DNA of 31,838 bases from an uncultured Muribaculaceae bacterium (GCA_910589095.1 CAJUSN010000011.1:1-31838), one strand, 5' to 3'. Positions 1 to 8,526 are shown, counted from the stretch's first letter. The notes: generated from the letters alone by a model not told the origin. Translations and numbers: made by a program.

Positions 1-259
1 GGCTCTCTTCATTATATCCGATACACGTGAACACTATGACAAGAGTGTCGCGCGCCGGAGTGGTTATGCGGTAATCGCCCTCCAGTCCGGTTGTCACCCC
101 AAGAGCGGTACCTTTTATACGTACGGTTGCGAACTCAACCGGCTTAGAGTCCTGATCAGTAACCTTCCCATGGATTACAACATCAGCGGCAGCCGATGCC
201 AAAACTGACATAAGCATTGCCGCAAAACACATTATATATTTATAGCGCGAAAGTTTCAT
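1..259 (-). CDS. N-terminus of a probable TonB-dependent receptor (partial)
   Basis: Only the first 86 codons lie in the window; the gene runs off the left edge. The start ATG reads MKLSRYKYIMCFAAMLMSVL and forms a typical secretion signal (basic start, hydrophobic core, small residues near 23-26). It is followed by a carboxypeptidase-regulatory-like beta-sandwich domain, visible as IHGKVTDQDSKPVEFATV and later GLEGDYRI and VFTCIGYNEE. In Bacteroidota this domain most often starts SusC/RagA-type TonB-dependent receptors. It also starts some DUF5686-type surface proteins, so the receptor call is an inference from the N-terminus alone. The gene diverges from the UDP-glucose dehydrogenase gene. 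No TAnnTTTG promoter box was found directly upstream of it. Confidence 0.6.
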   Translation of the reverse strand, partial: MKLSRYKYIMCFAAMLMSVLASAAADVVIHGKVTDQDSKPVEFATVRIKGTALGVTTGLEGDYRITTPARDTLVIVFTCIGYNEES

Positions 260-368
260 TCCTCTAAATTAACGCTAAAATGTGCGGATAATTATAAACC
301 GTGGAAAGTTTTGTCAGTGAAAGATGGATTTTGACCAGTCCGCATGTTACAACTATGGAGAATTTCTG

Positions 369-376
369 TAACTTTG
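369..376 (+). promoter_or_regulatory. -7 promoter element of ugd
   Basis: TAACTTTG exactly matches the Bacteroidota -7 consensus TAnnTTTG. The -33 partner is weak (TGTT near 344-347). Transcription would begin around 383, leaving a leader of about 20 bases before the ATG at 403. The box lies inside the long open frame that opens at GTG 301, which argues that the upstream start is not used. Confidence 0.6.
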
Positions 377-402
377 CAACTCAAACCATCAACAGTGACA
401 AT

Positions 403-1713
403 ATGAACATAGCCATCGTAGGAACAGGATATGTAGGGCTTGTGAGCGGTGCATGCTTTGCTGAAGTAGGTATCGACGTGACTTGCGTGGATATAGATGC
501 GGGCAAGATTGAACGCATAAACCGAGGCGAGATACCGATATACGAGCCGGGGCTTGACACACTTGTGAAGCGAAACGTGAAAGAGGGCCGACTTCATTTC
601 ACCACATCACTTGCAGAATGTATAGATAATGTGGATGTGGTTTTTTGCGCGGTTGGTACTCCACCTGACGAAGATGGAAGCGCCGACCTCCAATATGTCA
701 AAGCCGTGGCCCGCGATTTCGGTCGCCACATCCATCGCTATACCATATTCGTGACCAAGAGCACTGTTCCGGTGGGAACCTCGGCCATTGTACGGGCGGA
801 GATAGCCGATGAACTTGCCCGTCGCGGAAAAGATGTGAAATTCGATATAGCCTCCAACCCAGAATTTCTAAAAGAGGGAGCGGCGATAAAGGACTTCATG
901 TCGCCGGACCGAGTGGTGATAGGAACAGACTCGGCTCGCGCACGCAAAGTTATGGAGCGACTGTACCGTCCTTTCCTCCTTAACAATTTCAGAGTCATTT
1001 TCATGGACATAGCATCGGCCGAGATGACAAAATATGCAGCCAATTCAATGCTTGCTACGCGCATCTCGTTCATGAACGACATAGCCAACCTCTGTGAACT
1101 TGTAGGGGCCGATGTCAACATGGTGCGCAAGGGTATCGGAAGCGATGCAAGGATTGGCAACAAGTTTCTTTATCCCGGCTGTGGGTACGGTGGCAGCTGT
1201 TTCCCGAAGGATGTCAAGGCATTAGCCAAAACAGGAAGAGACAATGGTTACCACATGCGAATAATCGAAGCTGTGGAGGAGGTGAACGACGCGCAGAAAC
1301 TTGTGGTGTTCAACAAACTCGCAGCCTCATTCCCTTCGCTTAAGGGTAAGCGCGTTGCCATCTGGGGACTGGCGTTCAAACCGGAAACCGACGATATGCG
1401 CGAAGCCCCAGCCTTGGTTGTGATTGAGCATCTGCTCAAAAGCGGTGCGCAGGTTGTGGTGTACGATCCCGTGGCGATGGATGAGTGCAAGCGAAGGATC
1501 GGCGATGCAGTTAGCTATGCCCGCGACATGTATGACGCAGCGATCGACGCGGATGCAATTGCATTGATGACCGAATGGAAACAATTCCGTCTACCCTCGT
1601 GGCGTGTGGTGCATAAAGCCATGCGAGGCAATTTGATTGTTGACGGCCGAAACATATATGATCCGGCTGAGCTTACTGAAGAGGGATTTGACTACAAATG
1701 CATTGGCAAATGA
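403..1713 (+). CDS. ugd: UDP-glucose 6-dehydrogenase
   Basis: This 436-residue protein oxidises UDP-glucose to UDP-glucuronate with NAD+, supplying nucleotide sugars for capsule or surface polysaccharide. The start MNIAIVGTGYVGLVSGACF is the N-terminal Rossmann fold with GxGxxG. Family landmarks follow in order: FVTKSTVPVGT, SNPEFLKEGAAI with the substrate-binding Glu, a central EMTKYAANSMLATRISFMND helix, and GCGYGGSCFPKD with the catalytic Cys. A C-terminal UDP-binding domain begins near VAIWGLAFKPETDDMREAP. An in-frame GTG at 301 would add 34 residues unlike the family, and the promoter lies inside that extension, so ATG 403 was chosen. The length is normal and all key residues are present. 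It appears to be transcribed alone. Confidence 0.95.
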   Translation: MNIAIVGTGYVGLVSGACFAEVGIDVTCVDIDAGKIERINRGEIPIYEPGLDTLVKRNVKEGRLHFTTSLAECIDNVDVVFCAVGTPPDEDGSADLQYVKAVARDFGRHIHRYTIFVTKSTVPVGTSAIVRAEIADELARRGKDVKFDIASNPEFLKEGAAIKDFMSPDRVVIGTDSARARKVMERLYRPFLLNNFRVIFMDIASAEMTKYAANSMLATRISFMNDIANLCELVGADVNMVRKGIGSDARIGNKFLYPGCGYGGSCFPKDVKALAKTGRDNGYHMRIIEAVEEVNDAQKLVVFNKLAASFPSLKGKRVAIWGLAFKPETDDMREAPALVVIEHLLKSGAQVVVYDPVAMDECKRRIGDAVSYARDMYDAAIDADAIALMTEWKQFRLPSWRVVHKAMRGNLIVDGRNIYDPAELTEEGFDYKCIGK

Positions 1714-1772
1714 CAAAACAATCAAGCATGCATTGAGTGTTATATAAATAACAACCATAACAAAACTGAATT

Positions 1773-2213
1773 ATGAAAAAGTTTATCACCGCCATGCTCC
1801 TCATGGCCATCGCCATCATACCTATGGCAGCACGCGACCGCGTGACCACAAATGTGAACGAACTGCCGGCCACTGCGCAGGCCACTCTAAACAAGTACTT
1901 CGCCAAGACGAAAGTGAATCATATCAAGATTGACAAAAAGACCTTTGGCGGAGCAGAATATGACGTGGTACTTGAAAACGGGACCGAAATTGAGTTCGAT
2001 AGCAATGGCAACTGGAAAGAGATTGACTGCGGTTACAACAAAGTGCCTGATGGACTAATTCTGAAATCTATAACCGATTATGTGAAAGCTAATTTCAAGA
2101 ACCAGCACATTGTTAGCATTGAGGTGAGCCATAACAAATATGAACTTGAACTGAGCAGTGGCCTTGACGTAGAATTCGACCGTTCCGGCCGCTTCCTCCG
2201 CATAGATCATTAA
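1773..2213 (+). CDS. Secreted PepSY-like (BLIP-like) protein
   Basis: A 146-residue exported protein with signal peptide MKKFITAMLLMAIAIIPMAA. The mature part holds two copies of one fold unit. The first is LPATAQATLNKYFAKTKVNHIKID...YDVVLENGTEIEFDSNGNWKEID; the second is LILKSITDYVKANFKNQHIVSIEV...YELELSSGLDVEFDRSGRFLRID. This pattern (helix, strand, then a G-x-x-x-EFD strand and a G-x-W/F turn) is that of the PepSY-like / putative beta-lactamase-inhibitor-like family common in Bacteroidota. Its biochemical role is generally unknown. It lies 59 bases after ugd and ends in a strong hairpin, so it could be co-transcribed with ugd or stand alone. No partner protease or sensor is adjacent. Confidence 0.8.
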   Translation: MKKFITAMLLMAIAIIPMAARDRVTTNVNELPATAQATLNKYFAKTKVNHIKIDKKTFGGAEYDVVLENGTEIEFDSNGNWKEIDCGYNKVPDGLILKSITDYVKANFKNQHIVSIEVSHNKYELELSSGLDVEFDRSGRFLRIDH

Positions 2214-2234
2214 TCCAGCTTACCACTACGCACA

Positions 2235-2271
2235 CAGCGAGGGTCGGTGACGAGTGCACCGACCCTCGCTG
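2235..2271 (+). terminator. Hairpin after the PepSY-like gene
   Basis: A perfect 15-bp inverted repeat (arms 2235-2249 and 2257-2271, left arm CAGCGAGGGTCGGTG) with a 7-base loop starts about 20 bases after the stop codon. It is not followed by a T-run at once; the nearest T-run is at 2294-2299. It is probably the transcript end of the PepSY-like gene. Confidence 0.55.
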
Positions 2272-2285
2272 CGTAAAAGAAGTGG

Positions 2286-2317
2286 GCAATAGCTTTTTTA
2301 GCTTAGATAGCTATTGC
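2286..2317. other. Second hairpin with T-rich loop
   Basis: Arms GCAATAGCT (2286-2294) and AGCTATTGC (2309-2317) pair perfectly over 9 bp around a T-rich loop. It sits 15 bases after the stronger hairpin at 2235-2271. It may be a backup terminator or an RNA processing signal; the function is not shown. Confidence 0.35.
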
Positions 2318-2456
2318 AACAGCGTTGTGGCAAGAAATCAGTGTTGCAAGGACGCCGGATGATGCTTGAGTTGGTGAGGAATTAATAGCAGATTGGGGTG
2401 ATAAAAGAAGATAATGAGCCGTAGGGAAGAAAAAAGTTGGATTTGGAGGAGTAAAT

Positions 2457-2488
2457 ATTGCAAGTGTTGAGAAAAATAGCTAAATTTG
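2457..2488 (+). promoter_or_regulatory. rpmH promoter
   Basis: ATTG at 2457-2460 (-33) and TAAATTTG at 2481-2488 (-7) are separated by 20 bases, the usual Bacteroidota spacing. Transcription should start near 2495, giving a leader of about 40 bases before rpmH. Confidence 0.7.
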
Positions 2489-2533
2489 CACTCCGAATTG
2501 TGAATAAACAAAAACAGAAAACAAGATACGGCA

Positions 2534-2689
2534 ATGAAAAGAACATTTCAACCTTCTAACAGAAAGAGAGTTAACAAGCATGGTTTCCGCGAACGTATGT
2601 CAACCGCCAATGGCCGCAAGGTCCTTGCCCGTCGTCGCGCAAAAGGCCGTCTGCGTCTCACTGTAAGCTGCTCAATCGCCAGCAAGTAA
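2534..2689 (+). CDS. rpmH: 50S ribosomal protein L34
   Basis: A 51-residue, very basic protein beginning MKRTFQPSNRKRVNKHGFRE, with the family signature STANGRKVLARRRAKGR. This is ribosomal protein L34 of the large subunit. It is slightly longer than the 44-46 residues of E. coli L34 because of a short tail, VSCSIASK, seen in Bacteroidota. Unlike in Proteobacteria and Firmicutes, rnpA does not follow it. The gene stands alone between its own promoter and a hairpin downstream. Confidence 0.95.
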   Translation: MKRTFQPSNRKRVNKHGFRERMSTANGRKVLARRRAKGRLRLTVSCSIASK

Positions 2690-2739
2690 TTCTTGACGGA
2701 TTGACGCACTGCCCTCCGGCAGTTGATTTAAAAGTATAT

Positions 2740-2779
2740 ATCAAACGTCTTCAGGTATTTTACCTTGAAGACGTTTGAT
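2740..2779 (+). terminator. rpmH terminator hairpin
   Basis: An inverted repeat of about 18 bp with one bulged T (arms 2740-2757 and 2761-2779, left arm ATCAAACGTCTTCAGGTA) and a 3-base loop is followed by an AT-rich tail. It lies about 50 bases after the rpmH stop codon and is the likely transcript end. Confidence 0.65.
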
Positions 2780-2860
2780 TATTTATGTGTATACCACAAC
2801 CTGGTATTTGCGCGGTAGACACAAAAATTTCCTATATGGGCCGGACATATAATAAAGCTA

Positions 2861-2896
2861 CGGCGGTGTGTCAAAGATGATTCTGACACACCGCCG
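2861..2896 (-). terminator. mutB terminator hairpin
   Basis: A perfect 13-bp inverted repeat (arms 2861-2873 and 2884-2896, CGGCGGTGTGTCA) with a 10-base loop sits 32 bases beyond the mutB stop codon. On the minus strand it is followed by a moderately T-rich stretch. It ends the udk-lptB-mutA-mutB direction of transcription. Confidence 0.75.
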
Positions 2897-2928
2897 ATAT
2901 TTATAGCGGAAAAGTCAACGAGAGGTTA

Positions 2929-5064
2929 TTACTCCTGATCGTTGAGAATTTCAAGCATCTTGATAGCTGAAACAGGGATACGGGTGCCGGGGCCGAAGAT
3001 TGCGGCCACACCTGCACGGTAAAGGAAGTCGTAGTCCTGAGCAGGGATAACACCACCGGCAGTGACAAGAATATCCTCACGTCCAAGTTTCTTGAGTTCC
3101 TCAATCACCTGGGGAATGAGGGTCTTGTGACCAGCTGCAAGCGAGCTGACACCCAGGATGTGTACGTCATTTTCAACGGCTTGACGGGCGGCTTCGGCCG
3201 GAGTCTGGAAAAGAGGCCCCATGTCGACGTCGAAACCACAGTCAGCATAACCGGTTGCTACAACTTTGGCACCACGGTCATGACCATCCTGGCCCATCTT
3301 GGCAATCATGATACGGGGTTGACGACCTTCGCGTTTAGCGAATTCCTCACACATTTTCTGAGCCTTCTCAAAGTCGGCATCACCTTTAGTTTCGTTGGAG
3401 TACACGCCTGAAATAGTTCTGATTACTGCTTTATAACGGCCGACAACAGCTTCGCATGCGTCGGAGATTTCACCGAGAGTGGCACGGAGGCCGGCGGCTT
3501 TGACAGCGAGGTCAAGGAGGTTGCCTTCTTTTGTGCGCACACATTCAGTGATAGCTTCAAGTGCTTCTTTAACTTTGGCCTCGTCACGGTTTGCTTTAAC
3601 CTCGTTGAGACGTTCAATTTGCTCTTTACGCACCTCGGTGTTGTCAATCTCAAGGATATCGATGGGATCTTCGTGATCAAGGCGATATTTATTGATACCG
3701 ACAATGGTTTGGCGACCTGAGTCAATGCGAGCCTGAGTGCGAGCGGAAGCTTCTTCGATGCGGAGCTTGGGCAGACCGGTTTCAATTGCTTTTGCCATAC
3801 CGCCAAGCTTCTCGATTTCCTGAATGTGTTCCCAAGCACGATGAGCAATCTCGTTGGTGAGTGCTTCAACGTAGTAAGAACCGGCCCAGGGGTCAACCTG
3901 CTTAGTGATCATTGTTTCCTCCTGGATGTAGATCTGGGTGTTACGCGCTATACGCGCAGAGAAATCGGTGGGAAGTGCGATGGCCTCGTCAAGAGCGTTG
4001 GTGTGGAGCGACTGAGTATGGCCGAGGGCAGCGCCCACAGCTTCGATACATGTACGGCCAACGTTATTGAAGGGATCCTGCTCAGTAAGCGACCATCCAG
4101 AAGTTTGCGAGTGAGTGCGGAGCGCAAGCGACTTGGGATTCTTTGGATTGAACTGCTTTACGATCTTGGCCCAAAGCATACGAGCGGCGCGCATCTTGGC
4201 AATCTCCATGAAGAAGTTCATACCAATTGCCCAGAAGAATGACAGGCGCGGAGCGAATGCGTCGATGTCCATGCCTGCATTTACACCTGCGCGGAGATAC
4301 TCGAGACCGTCAGCAAGCGTATAGGCCAACTCAATGTCGCAGGTAGCACCTGCTTCCTGCATGTGATATCCAGAGATGGAGATTGAGTTGAACTTGGGCA
4401 TGTTCTGTGAAGTATATTCAAAGATATCGGCTATGATGCGCATCGAGAATTCGGGAGGATATATATAGGTGTTGCGCACCATGAACTCCTTGAGGATGTC
4501 GTTCTGGATGGTACCTGCCATTTCGGTGAGTTTAGCTCCCTGCTCAAGACCTGCATTGATGTAGAAAGCAAGCACGGGGAGAACAGCACCGTTCATGGTC
4601 ATGGATACAGACATCTTATTCAAAGGAATTCCATCGAAAAGGACCTTCATGTCATCAAGCGAACAGATGGAAACACCGGCTTTACCAACGTCGCCCACAA
4701 CACGTTCGTGGTCAGCGTCGTAGCCACGGTGAGTCGCAAGGTCAAACGCTACGGAGAGACCTTTCTGACCTGCAGCGAGGGTACGACGATAGAAAGCGTT
4801 TGATTCAGCGGCGGTAGAGAATCCGGCATACTGACGGATGGTCCAAGGACGCAGAGGATACATGGCGCTATACGGACCGCGGAGGAACGGGGGGAGACCG
4901 GAAACATAATTCAGGTGCTCGAGCCCTTCAAGATCGGATTTAGTATAGACGTTCTTTACAGGAATCAGTTCGGGGGTGATCCACTTTTCACCCTCGGCTA
5001 TCGGGGCATGCTGCACGCCGAAAGCGTCTTTTGTAATATCAATGGTTTTGAAATCGGGTCTCAT
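2929..5064 (-). CDS. mutB: Methylmalonyl-CoA mutase, large (catalytic) subunit
   Basis: A 711-residue adenosylcobalamin-dependent subunit that interconverts (R)-methylmalonyl-CoA and succinyl-CoA, a step in propionate formation from succinate in Bacteroidales. The N-terminal TIM barrel carries GLPPFLRGPYSAMYPLRPWT and IRQYAGFSTAAESNAFYRR, then HTNALDEAIALPTDFSARIA and WAGSYYVEALT. The C-terminal B12-binding Rossmann domain (about 582-711) has DGHDRG with the cobalt-ligating His at residue 595, then GVSSLAAGHKTL and TAGGVIPAQDYDFL. Everything needed for catalysis is present and the length is normal. The stop is followed by a terminator. The small subunit ends 30 bases upstream. No epimerase or MeaB chaperone gene is nearby. 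Confidence 0.96.
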   Translation of the reverse strand: MRPDFKTIDITKDAFGVQHAPIAEGEKWITPELIPVKNVYTKSDLEGLEHLNYVSGLPPFLRGPYSAMYPLRPWTIRQYAGFSTAAESNAFYRRTLAAGQKGLSVAFDLATHRGYDADHERVVGDVGKAGVSICSLDDMKVLFDGIPLNKMSVSMTMNGAVLPVLAFYINAGLEQGAKLTEMAGTIQNDILKEFMVRNTYIYPPEFSMRIIADIFEYTSQNMPKFNSISISGYHMQEAGATCDIELAYTLADGLEYLRAGVNAGMDIDAFAPRLSFFWAIGMNFFMEIAKMRAARMLWAKIVKQFNPKNPKSLALRTHSQTSGWSLTEQDPFNNVGRTCIEAVGAALGHTQSLHTNALDEAIALPTDFSARIARNTQIYIQEETMITKQVDPWAGSYYVEALTNEIAHRAWEHIQEIEKLGGMAKAIETGLPKLRIEEASARTQARIDSGRQTIVGINKYRLDHEDPIDILEIDNTEVRKEQIERLNEVKANRDEAKVKEALEAITECVRTKEGNLLDLAVKAAGLRATLGEISDACEAVVGRYKAVIRTISGVYSNETKGDADFEKAQKMCEEFAKREGRQPRIMIAKMGQDGHDRGAKVVATGYADCGFDVDMGPLFQTPAEAARQAVENDVHILGVSSLAAGHKTLIPQVIEELKKLGREDILVTAGGVIPAQDYDFLYRAGVAAIFGPGTRIPVSAIKMLEILNDQE

Positions 5065-5094
5065 GATAAATGATAATATGGGGTGAAACAGTGA

Positions 5095-6939
5095 TTACTT
5101 TAGAAGACGGTTATTGAAATCGCGGAGAACATCCAGCACGTTGCAACGAACGTGAACGTAATCGTTGATTCCGAGTTGCTTGAGCTCATCCATGCAAGCG
5201 GGAGCACCGGCTACAACGAACTGAGCGCGTCCATCGAGATATTTGAAAGCCTCGGGAGCGAGAGTTGCATATTCATCGTCGCTCGAGCAGAGTACAATCA
5301 CGTCGGCATTCTGAGCAAGAGCAGCGTCGACACCTTCCTGAACGGTTTCAAAGCCAAGGTTATCAACAATTTCATATCCGGCGCAACCGAAGAAGTTAGT
5401 TGAGAACTGGGCACGTGCCAAACGCATGGCAAGGTTACCGATGGTGAGCATAAACACCTTAGGACGATTGGCAGCAGCTTCAGTGGCCAAACGAAGGGCT
5501 TCAAAGTCGCTTGCAGCGCGAGCTATAGGAAGACCACCGTTGCCCTTCTCTTCGGAAGAGCAGCCACAGCCACATCCGGGTTTAACCTCAATCTTTTCAG
5601 CAGCAAGCTCATTGATATTGGGATACTGGTTAGTACCAAGAAGAATTTCCTTGCGACGGGCCACATCGGTGTGACGCTTTTCAGAGGCTTCAGTTATGGC
5701 TTTTTGGACGGTTCCGTTGTTGACGCAAGCAAGGAAACCGCCGAGTTCTTCCACTCCGAGGAATACTTTCCAAGCCTGCTCAGCAATTGCTACGGTGAGG
5801 GTTTCAACATAGTAGCTACCACCCGCAGGGTCAACAACCTTGTCAAGATGACTTTCTTCCTTGAGAAGGAACTGCTGATTGCGTGCAATGCGCTCAGAGA
5901 ATTCATCGGGTTTCTTATAAGGAGTATCAAACGGAGTGACGGTGATGGAGTCAACACCTGCGAGGGCAGCCGACATACATTCGGTCTGGCTACGGAGGAG
6001 GTTGACATAAGCATCGTAGATGGTCTGATTGTAACGTGAAGTTTCAGCGTGAACAGCCATTTTGCAGGCGTCATCTGCAACACCGTATTGTTTCACGATC
6101 TGTGCCCAAAGCATACGGGCAGCACGGAATTTAGCCAGCTCCATGAAATAGTTGCTGGAAACTCCCATGTTGAATTTGATACGTGAAGCAACGAGAGCTG
6201 CATCAAGGCCCTTATCGGTCAGCATGGAGAGCCATTCCGCGCCCCAGGAGAGAGCATAGCCGAGTTCCTGATAAATGTAAGCACCGGCATTGGATAGCAT
6301 AACACTGTCAACTGCAAGCACTTTCAGACCGGGAACATCCTTAACGATATCGAGCATCTCAACTGCCATGGTGGCGATATCACCGGGGAATTCAACGCCA
6401 TGCTTGAGGGCCTTACGGAAGGGGTTGAAGTCAATTGAGCCGCGGAATGTTGATTCTGCTCCGGCAGCTTTTATGTAAGCCACGAGAACTTTGGCAAATT
6501 CCAGAGCCTTGCGGGGGCAGCAGTTGAAATTAAGTTCAACAGCGGGGAGCTCGATTCCAGCGAGGAGCATTTCAAGTTCAGCGGAAGTAGCGTCGGACAC
6601 CTTGAAGCCGAGAGAGTTAATACCCTTGCAGAGTACGTCAAGGGCAATTTTGTTGGCCTCTTCGGCAGAGTCGGCAATTATTTCCTGACGTGAGAGCCAG
6701 TCATTGTCGACACGAGTACCGCGTACGTAGGGGAATTCACCGGGGAGTGAATCGGTTGTGTTGAGAGCCTCTATGTCTTCGGCACGATACATTGGCTGGA
6801 CATTAAAGCCTTCATTCGTGCGCCACACGAGTTTTTTATCAAACGGGGCGCCTTTAAGGTCAGCTTCGACCTTCGCACGCCATTCTTCAGTGCTGACGGG
6901 CGGGAACTGGTCGAATAATAACTCTTTCTTTTCTGTCAT
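5095..6939 (-). CDS. mutA: Methylmalonyl-CoA mutase, small subunit
   Basis: A 614-residue partner of MutB; the heterodimer needs it although it does not bind B12. It shows the degenerate TIM barrel of the family (TEEWRAKVEADLKGAPFDKK, SRYNQTIYDAYVNLLRSQTE, DPAGGSYYVETLT). The C-terminal B12-like domain begins near residue 494. The DxHxxG cobalt-binding motif is absent, replaced by IGNLAMRLARA near 500-510, as expected for the non-catalytic subunit. The linker between the domains carries PGCGCGCSSEE at 454-464, an unusual Cys cluster. The gene begins 69 bases after the lptB stop codon, and no consensus promoter was found in that gap, so read-through from lptB is possible. Confidence 0.94.
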   Translation of the reverse strand: MTEKKELLFDQFPPVSTEEWRAKVEADLKGAPFDKKLVWRTNEGFNVQPMYRAEDIEALNTTDSLPGEFPYVRGTRVDNDWLSRQEIIADSAEEANKIALDVLCKGINSLGFKVSDATSAELEMLLAGIELPAVELNFNCCPRKALEFAKVLVAYIKAAGAESTFRGSIDFNPFRKALKHGVEFPGDIATMAVEMLDIVKDVPGLKVLAVDSVMLSNAGAYIYQELGYALSWGAEWLSMLTDKGLDAALVASRIKFNMGVSSNYFMELAKFRAARMLWAQIVKQYGVADDACKMAVHAETSRYNQTIYDAYVNLLRSQTECMSAALAGVDSITVTPFDTPYKKPDEFSERIARNQQFLLKEESHLDKVVDPAGGSYYVETLTVAIAEQAWKVFLGVEELGGFLACVNNGTVQKAITEASEKRHTDVARRKEILLGTNQYPNINELAAEKIEVKPGCGCGCSSEEKGNGGLPIARAASDFEALRLATEAAANRPKVFMLTIGNLAMRLARAQFSTNFFGCAGYEIVDNLGFETVQEGVDAALAQNADVIVLCSSDDEYATLAPEAFKYLDGRAQFVVAGAPACMDELKQLGINDYVHVRCNVLDVLRDFNNRLLK

Positions 6940-7008
6940 GATTAAGGTTAAAATATATGTATTTGTGTAAATGAAAAAATTACGTAAGAGTTGATGAGGA
7001 GGTTGGGG

Positions 7009-7878
7009 TCAATCAGTGAATTTCTTTCTATTGAACATGAAACCGCGACCGAGATATTTTTCGCGAACAATGGGGTTCTCGGCGAGCTCCTCTGATGTTC
7101 CCTGGAAGAGAATTTTACCATCGAATAGTAGGTAAGCGCGGTCAGTTATATTCAGGGTCTCATTAGCATTATGATCGGTGATGAGAATACCTATGTTTTT
7201 CGCTTTTAGCTTATGGACAACGGACTGGATGTCCTCCACGGCAATAGGGTCAACTCCGGCAAAGGGTTCATCAAGCATGATGAACTTTGGGTTGATGGCA
7301 AGACAGCGTGCAATCTCAGTACGGCGCCTCTCACCTCCGGAAAGTCGGTCTCCATAATTTTTGCGAACTTTTTGAAGAGAAAATTCCTCAATTAGGGTTT
7401 CAAGTTTTTCTTTTTGCTGCGCTTTTGTGAGCGGTGTCATCTCCAGCACAGAACGGATATTGTCCTCCACTGTCATCTTGCGGAATACGGAGGCTTCCTG
7501 CGCAAGATAGCCAATGCCGTTTTGCGCACGGCGATAGACAGGGTATTTGGTCAGATCCTTGTCGTTGAGATATATCTTACCTTCATTGGGTGTGATAAGT
7601 CCGACGGTCATGTAGAAAGTGGTGGTTTTCCCAGCTCCATTAGGACCGAGAAGACCGACAATCTCGCCTTGCGTCACATTGATGGATACGTGATTGACCA
7701 CGGTGCGCCGGCCGTATTTCTTTACGAGATTGTCGGTGCGCAACACCATTTTCTCCTCAACTGGAGGCAGCGATTCCTCGGAAACGGAGCCAATAGGGTC
7801 AGAGTTGTGCGGAATGAGATCAGGAGACTCCGACTCGTTCTGAGATTGCGGTTCTATGTCAAATTCTTCCTCTTGCAT
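7009..7878 (-). CDS. lptB: LPS export ABC transporter ATP-binding protein LptB
   Basis: The cytoplasmic ATPase that powers LptFG to extract lipopolysaccharide from the inner membrane. Motifs are complete: Walker A GPNGAGKTT (78-86), Q-loop Q127, signature LSGGE (179-183), Walker B with FIMLDEPFAGVD (catalytic E204) and the H-loop His236. The 289-residue frame carries an acidic, Ser/Pro-rich N-terminal extension of 43 residues not usual in LptB. An internal ATG at 7749 (MVLRTDNLVKKYG) would give a normal 246-residue protein and is preceded by GAGGAG a few bases upstream. The start is therefore uncertain; the longer one is reported because it is open and lies 15 bases after udk. The lptC, lptF and lptG genes are not in the window. 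Confidence 0.93.
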   Translation of the reverse strand: MQEEEFDIEPQSQNESESPDLIPHNSDPIGSVSEESLPPVEEKMVLRTDNLVKKYGRRTVVNHVSINVTQGEIVGLLGPNGAGKTTTFYMTVGLITPNEGKIYLNDKDLTKYPVYRRAQNGIGYLAQEASVFRKMTVEDNIRSVLEMTPLTKAQQKEKLETLIEEFSLQKVRKNYGDRLSGGERRRTEIARCLAINPKFIMLDEPFAGVDPIAVEDIQSVVHKLKAKNIGILITDHNANETLNITDRAYLLFDGKILFQGTSEELAENPIVREKYLGRGFMFNRKKFTD

Positions 7879-7893
7879 TGCAAAAGCAGGATG

Positions 7894-8526
7894 TTAAGAT
7901 TGAGATTTGATGCGTTCTTTGCGGAGACGAGCCTCAATGTAATCCGTGAGGAGATTGATAGCCACAATGTTATTGCCACCCTGGGGAACGATAAGGTCAG
8001 CGTAACGCTTCGAGGGCTCGATATACAGGCTGTGCATGGGTTTGAGCACCTCTTCGTAGCGTGTGATTACGGCTTCGGGAGTTCGTCCACGCTCAACACA
8101 GTCGCGAGCTATAACACGGATCAACCGATCGTCGGCATCGGCATCTACAAATACCTTGACGTCCATCATGGAACGTAGACGGACATCGTTGAGCACAAGG
8201 ATGCCTTCTACGATAACCACATCGCGGGGTTCAACCCTGACTGTTTCTTCCTGGCGTGTGCAAGTAAGATAGGAGTATGTGGGCATTTCAATGGCTTTAC
8301 CCTCCTTAAGTTCGCGGAGCTGCTGCTCAAGAAGCGACCACTCGATTGCCGCGGGCTCATCAAAGTTGATTTTGCTACGTTCGGCCGGAGGGATGTGGCT
8401 CGAATCTTTATAATACGAGTCCTGCGGAAGCACAGCAACCTCACCCGGAGGGAAGCTATTGATGATTTTATTGACCACAGTGGTCTTACCCGAGCCGGTT
8501 CCTCCGGCTATACCTATGACTAACAT
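7894..8526 (-). CDS. udk: Uridine kinase
   Basis: A 210-residue cytoplasmic kinase of pyrimidine salvage that phosphorylates uridine and cytidine to UMP and CMP. The start MLVIGIAGGTGSGKTTVVNK contains the P-loop GGTGSGKTT at 8-16. Later family landmarks are LPQDSYYKD, INFDEPAAIEW, VIVEGILVLND, VFVDADADDRLIRVIARD and SKRYADLIVPQGG. An upstream in-frame ATG at 8646 would add 40 residues of unrelated, Cys-rich sequence and was rejected. The length matches E. coli Udk (213). It is the first gene of a minus-strand group with lptB 15 bases downstream. A promoter at 8721-8728 would give it a leader of nearly 190 bases. Confidence 0.94.
   Translation of the reverse strand: MLVIGIAGGTGSGKTTVVNKIINSFPPGEVAVLPQDSYYKDSSHIPPAERSKINFDEPAAIEWSLLEQQLRELKEGKAIEMPTYSYLTCTRQEETVRVEPRDVVIVEGILVLNDVRLRSMMDVKVFVDADADDRLIRVIARDCVERGRTPEAVITRYEEVLKPMHSLYIEPSKRYADLIVPQGGNNIVAINLLTDYIEARLRKERIKSQS

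Larger units (their letters stand above)
2214..2533. other. Intergenic region between PepSY-like gene and rpmH
   Basis: This 320-base gap holds the two hairpins at 2235-2317 and the rpmH promoter at 2457-2488. Between them (about 2320-2455) I see no credible open frame, RNA gene or repeat. Confidence 0.6.

Noticed and set aside
301..402. 34-residue N-terminal extension of UDP-glucose dehydrogenase from GTG 301
   Set aside because: It is not family-like and contains the -7 promoter box at 369-376; the Rossmann fold begins at ATG 403.
6940..7008. Possible B12 riboswitch upstream of the mutase genes
   Set aside because: The gap to lptB is only 69 bases, too short for a cobalamin riboswitch, and no B12-box-like sequence was seen.
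7414..8178. 254-codon plus-strand open frame across lptB and udk
   Set aside because: It lies antisense to two well-recognised genes; its length reflects their codon use on the other strand. No domain is visible.
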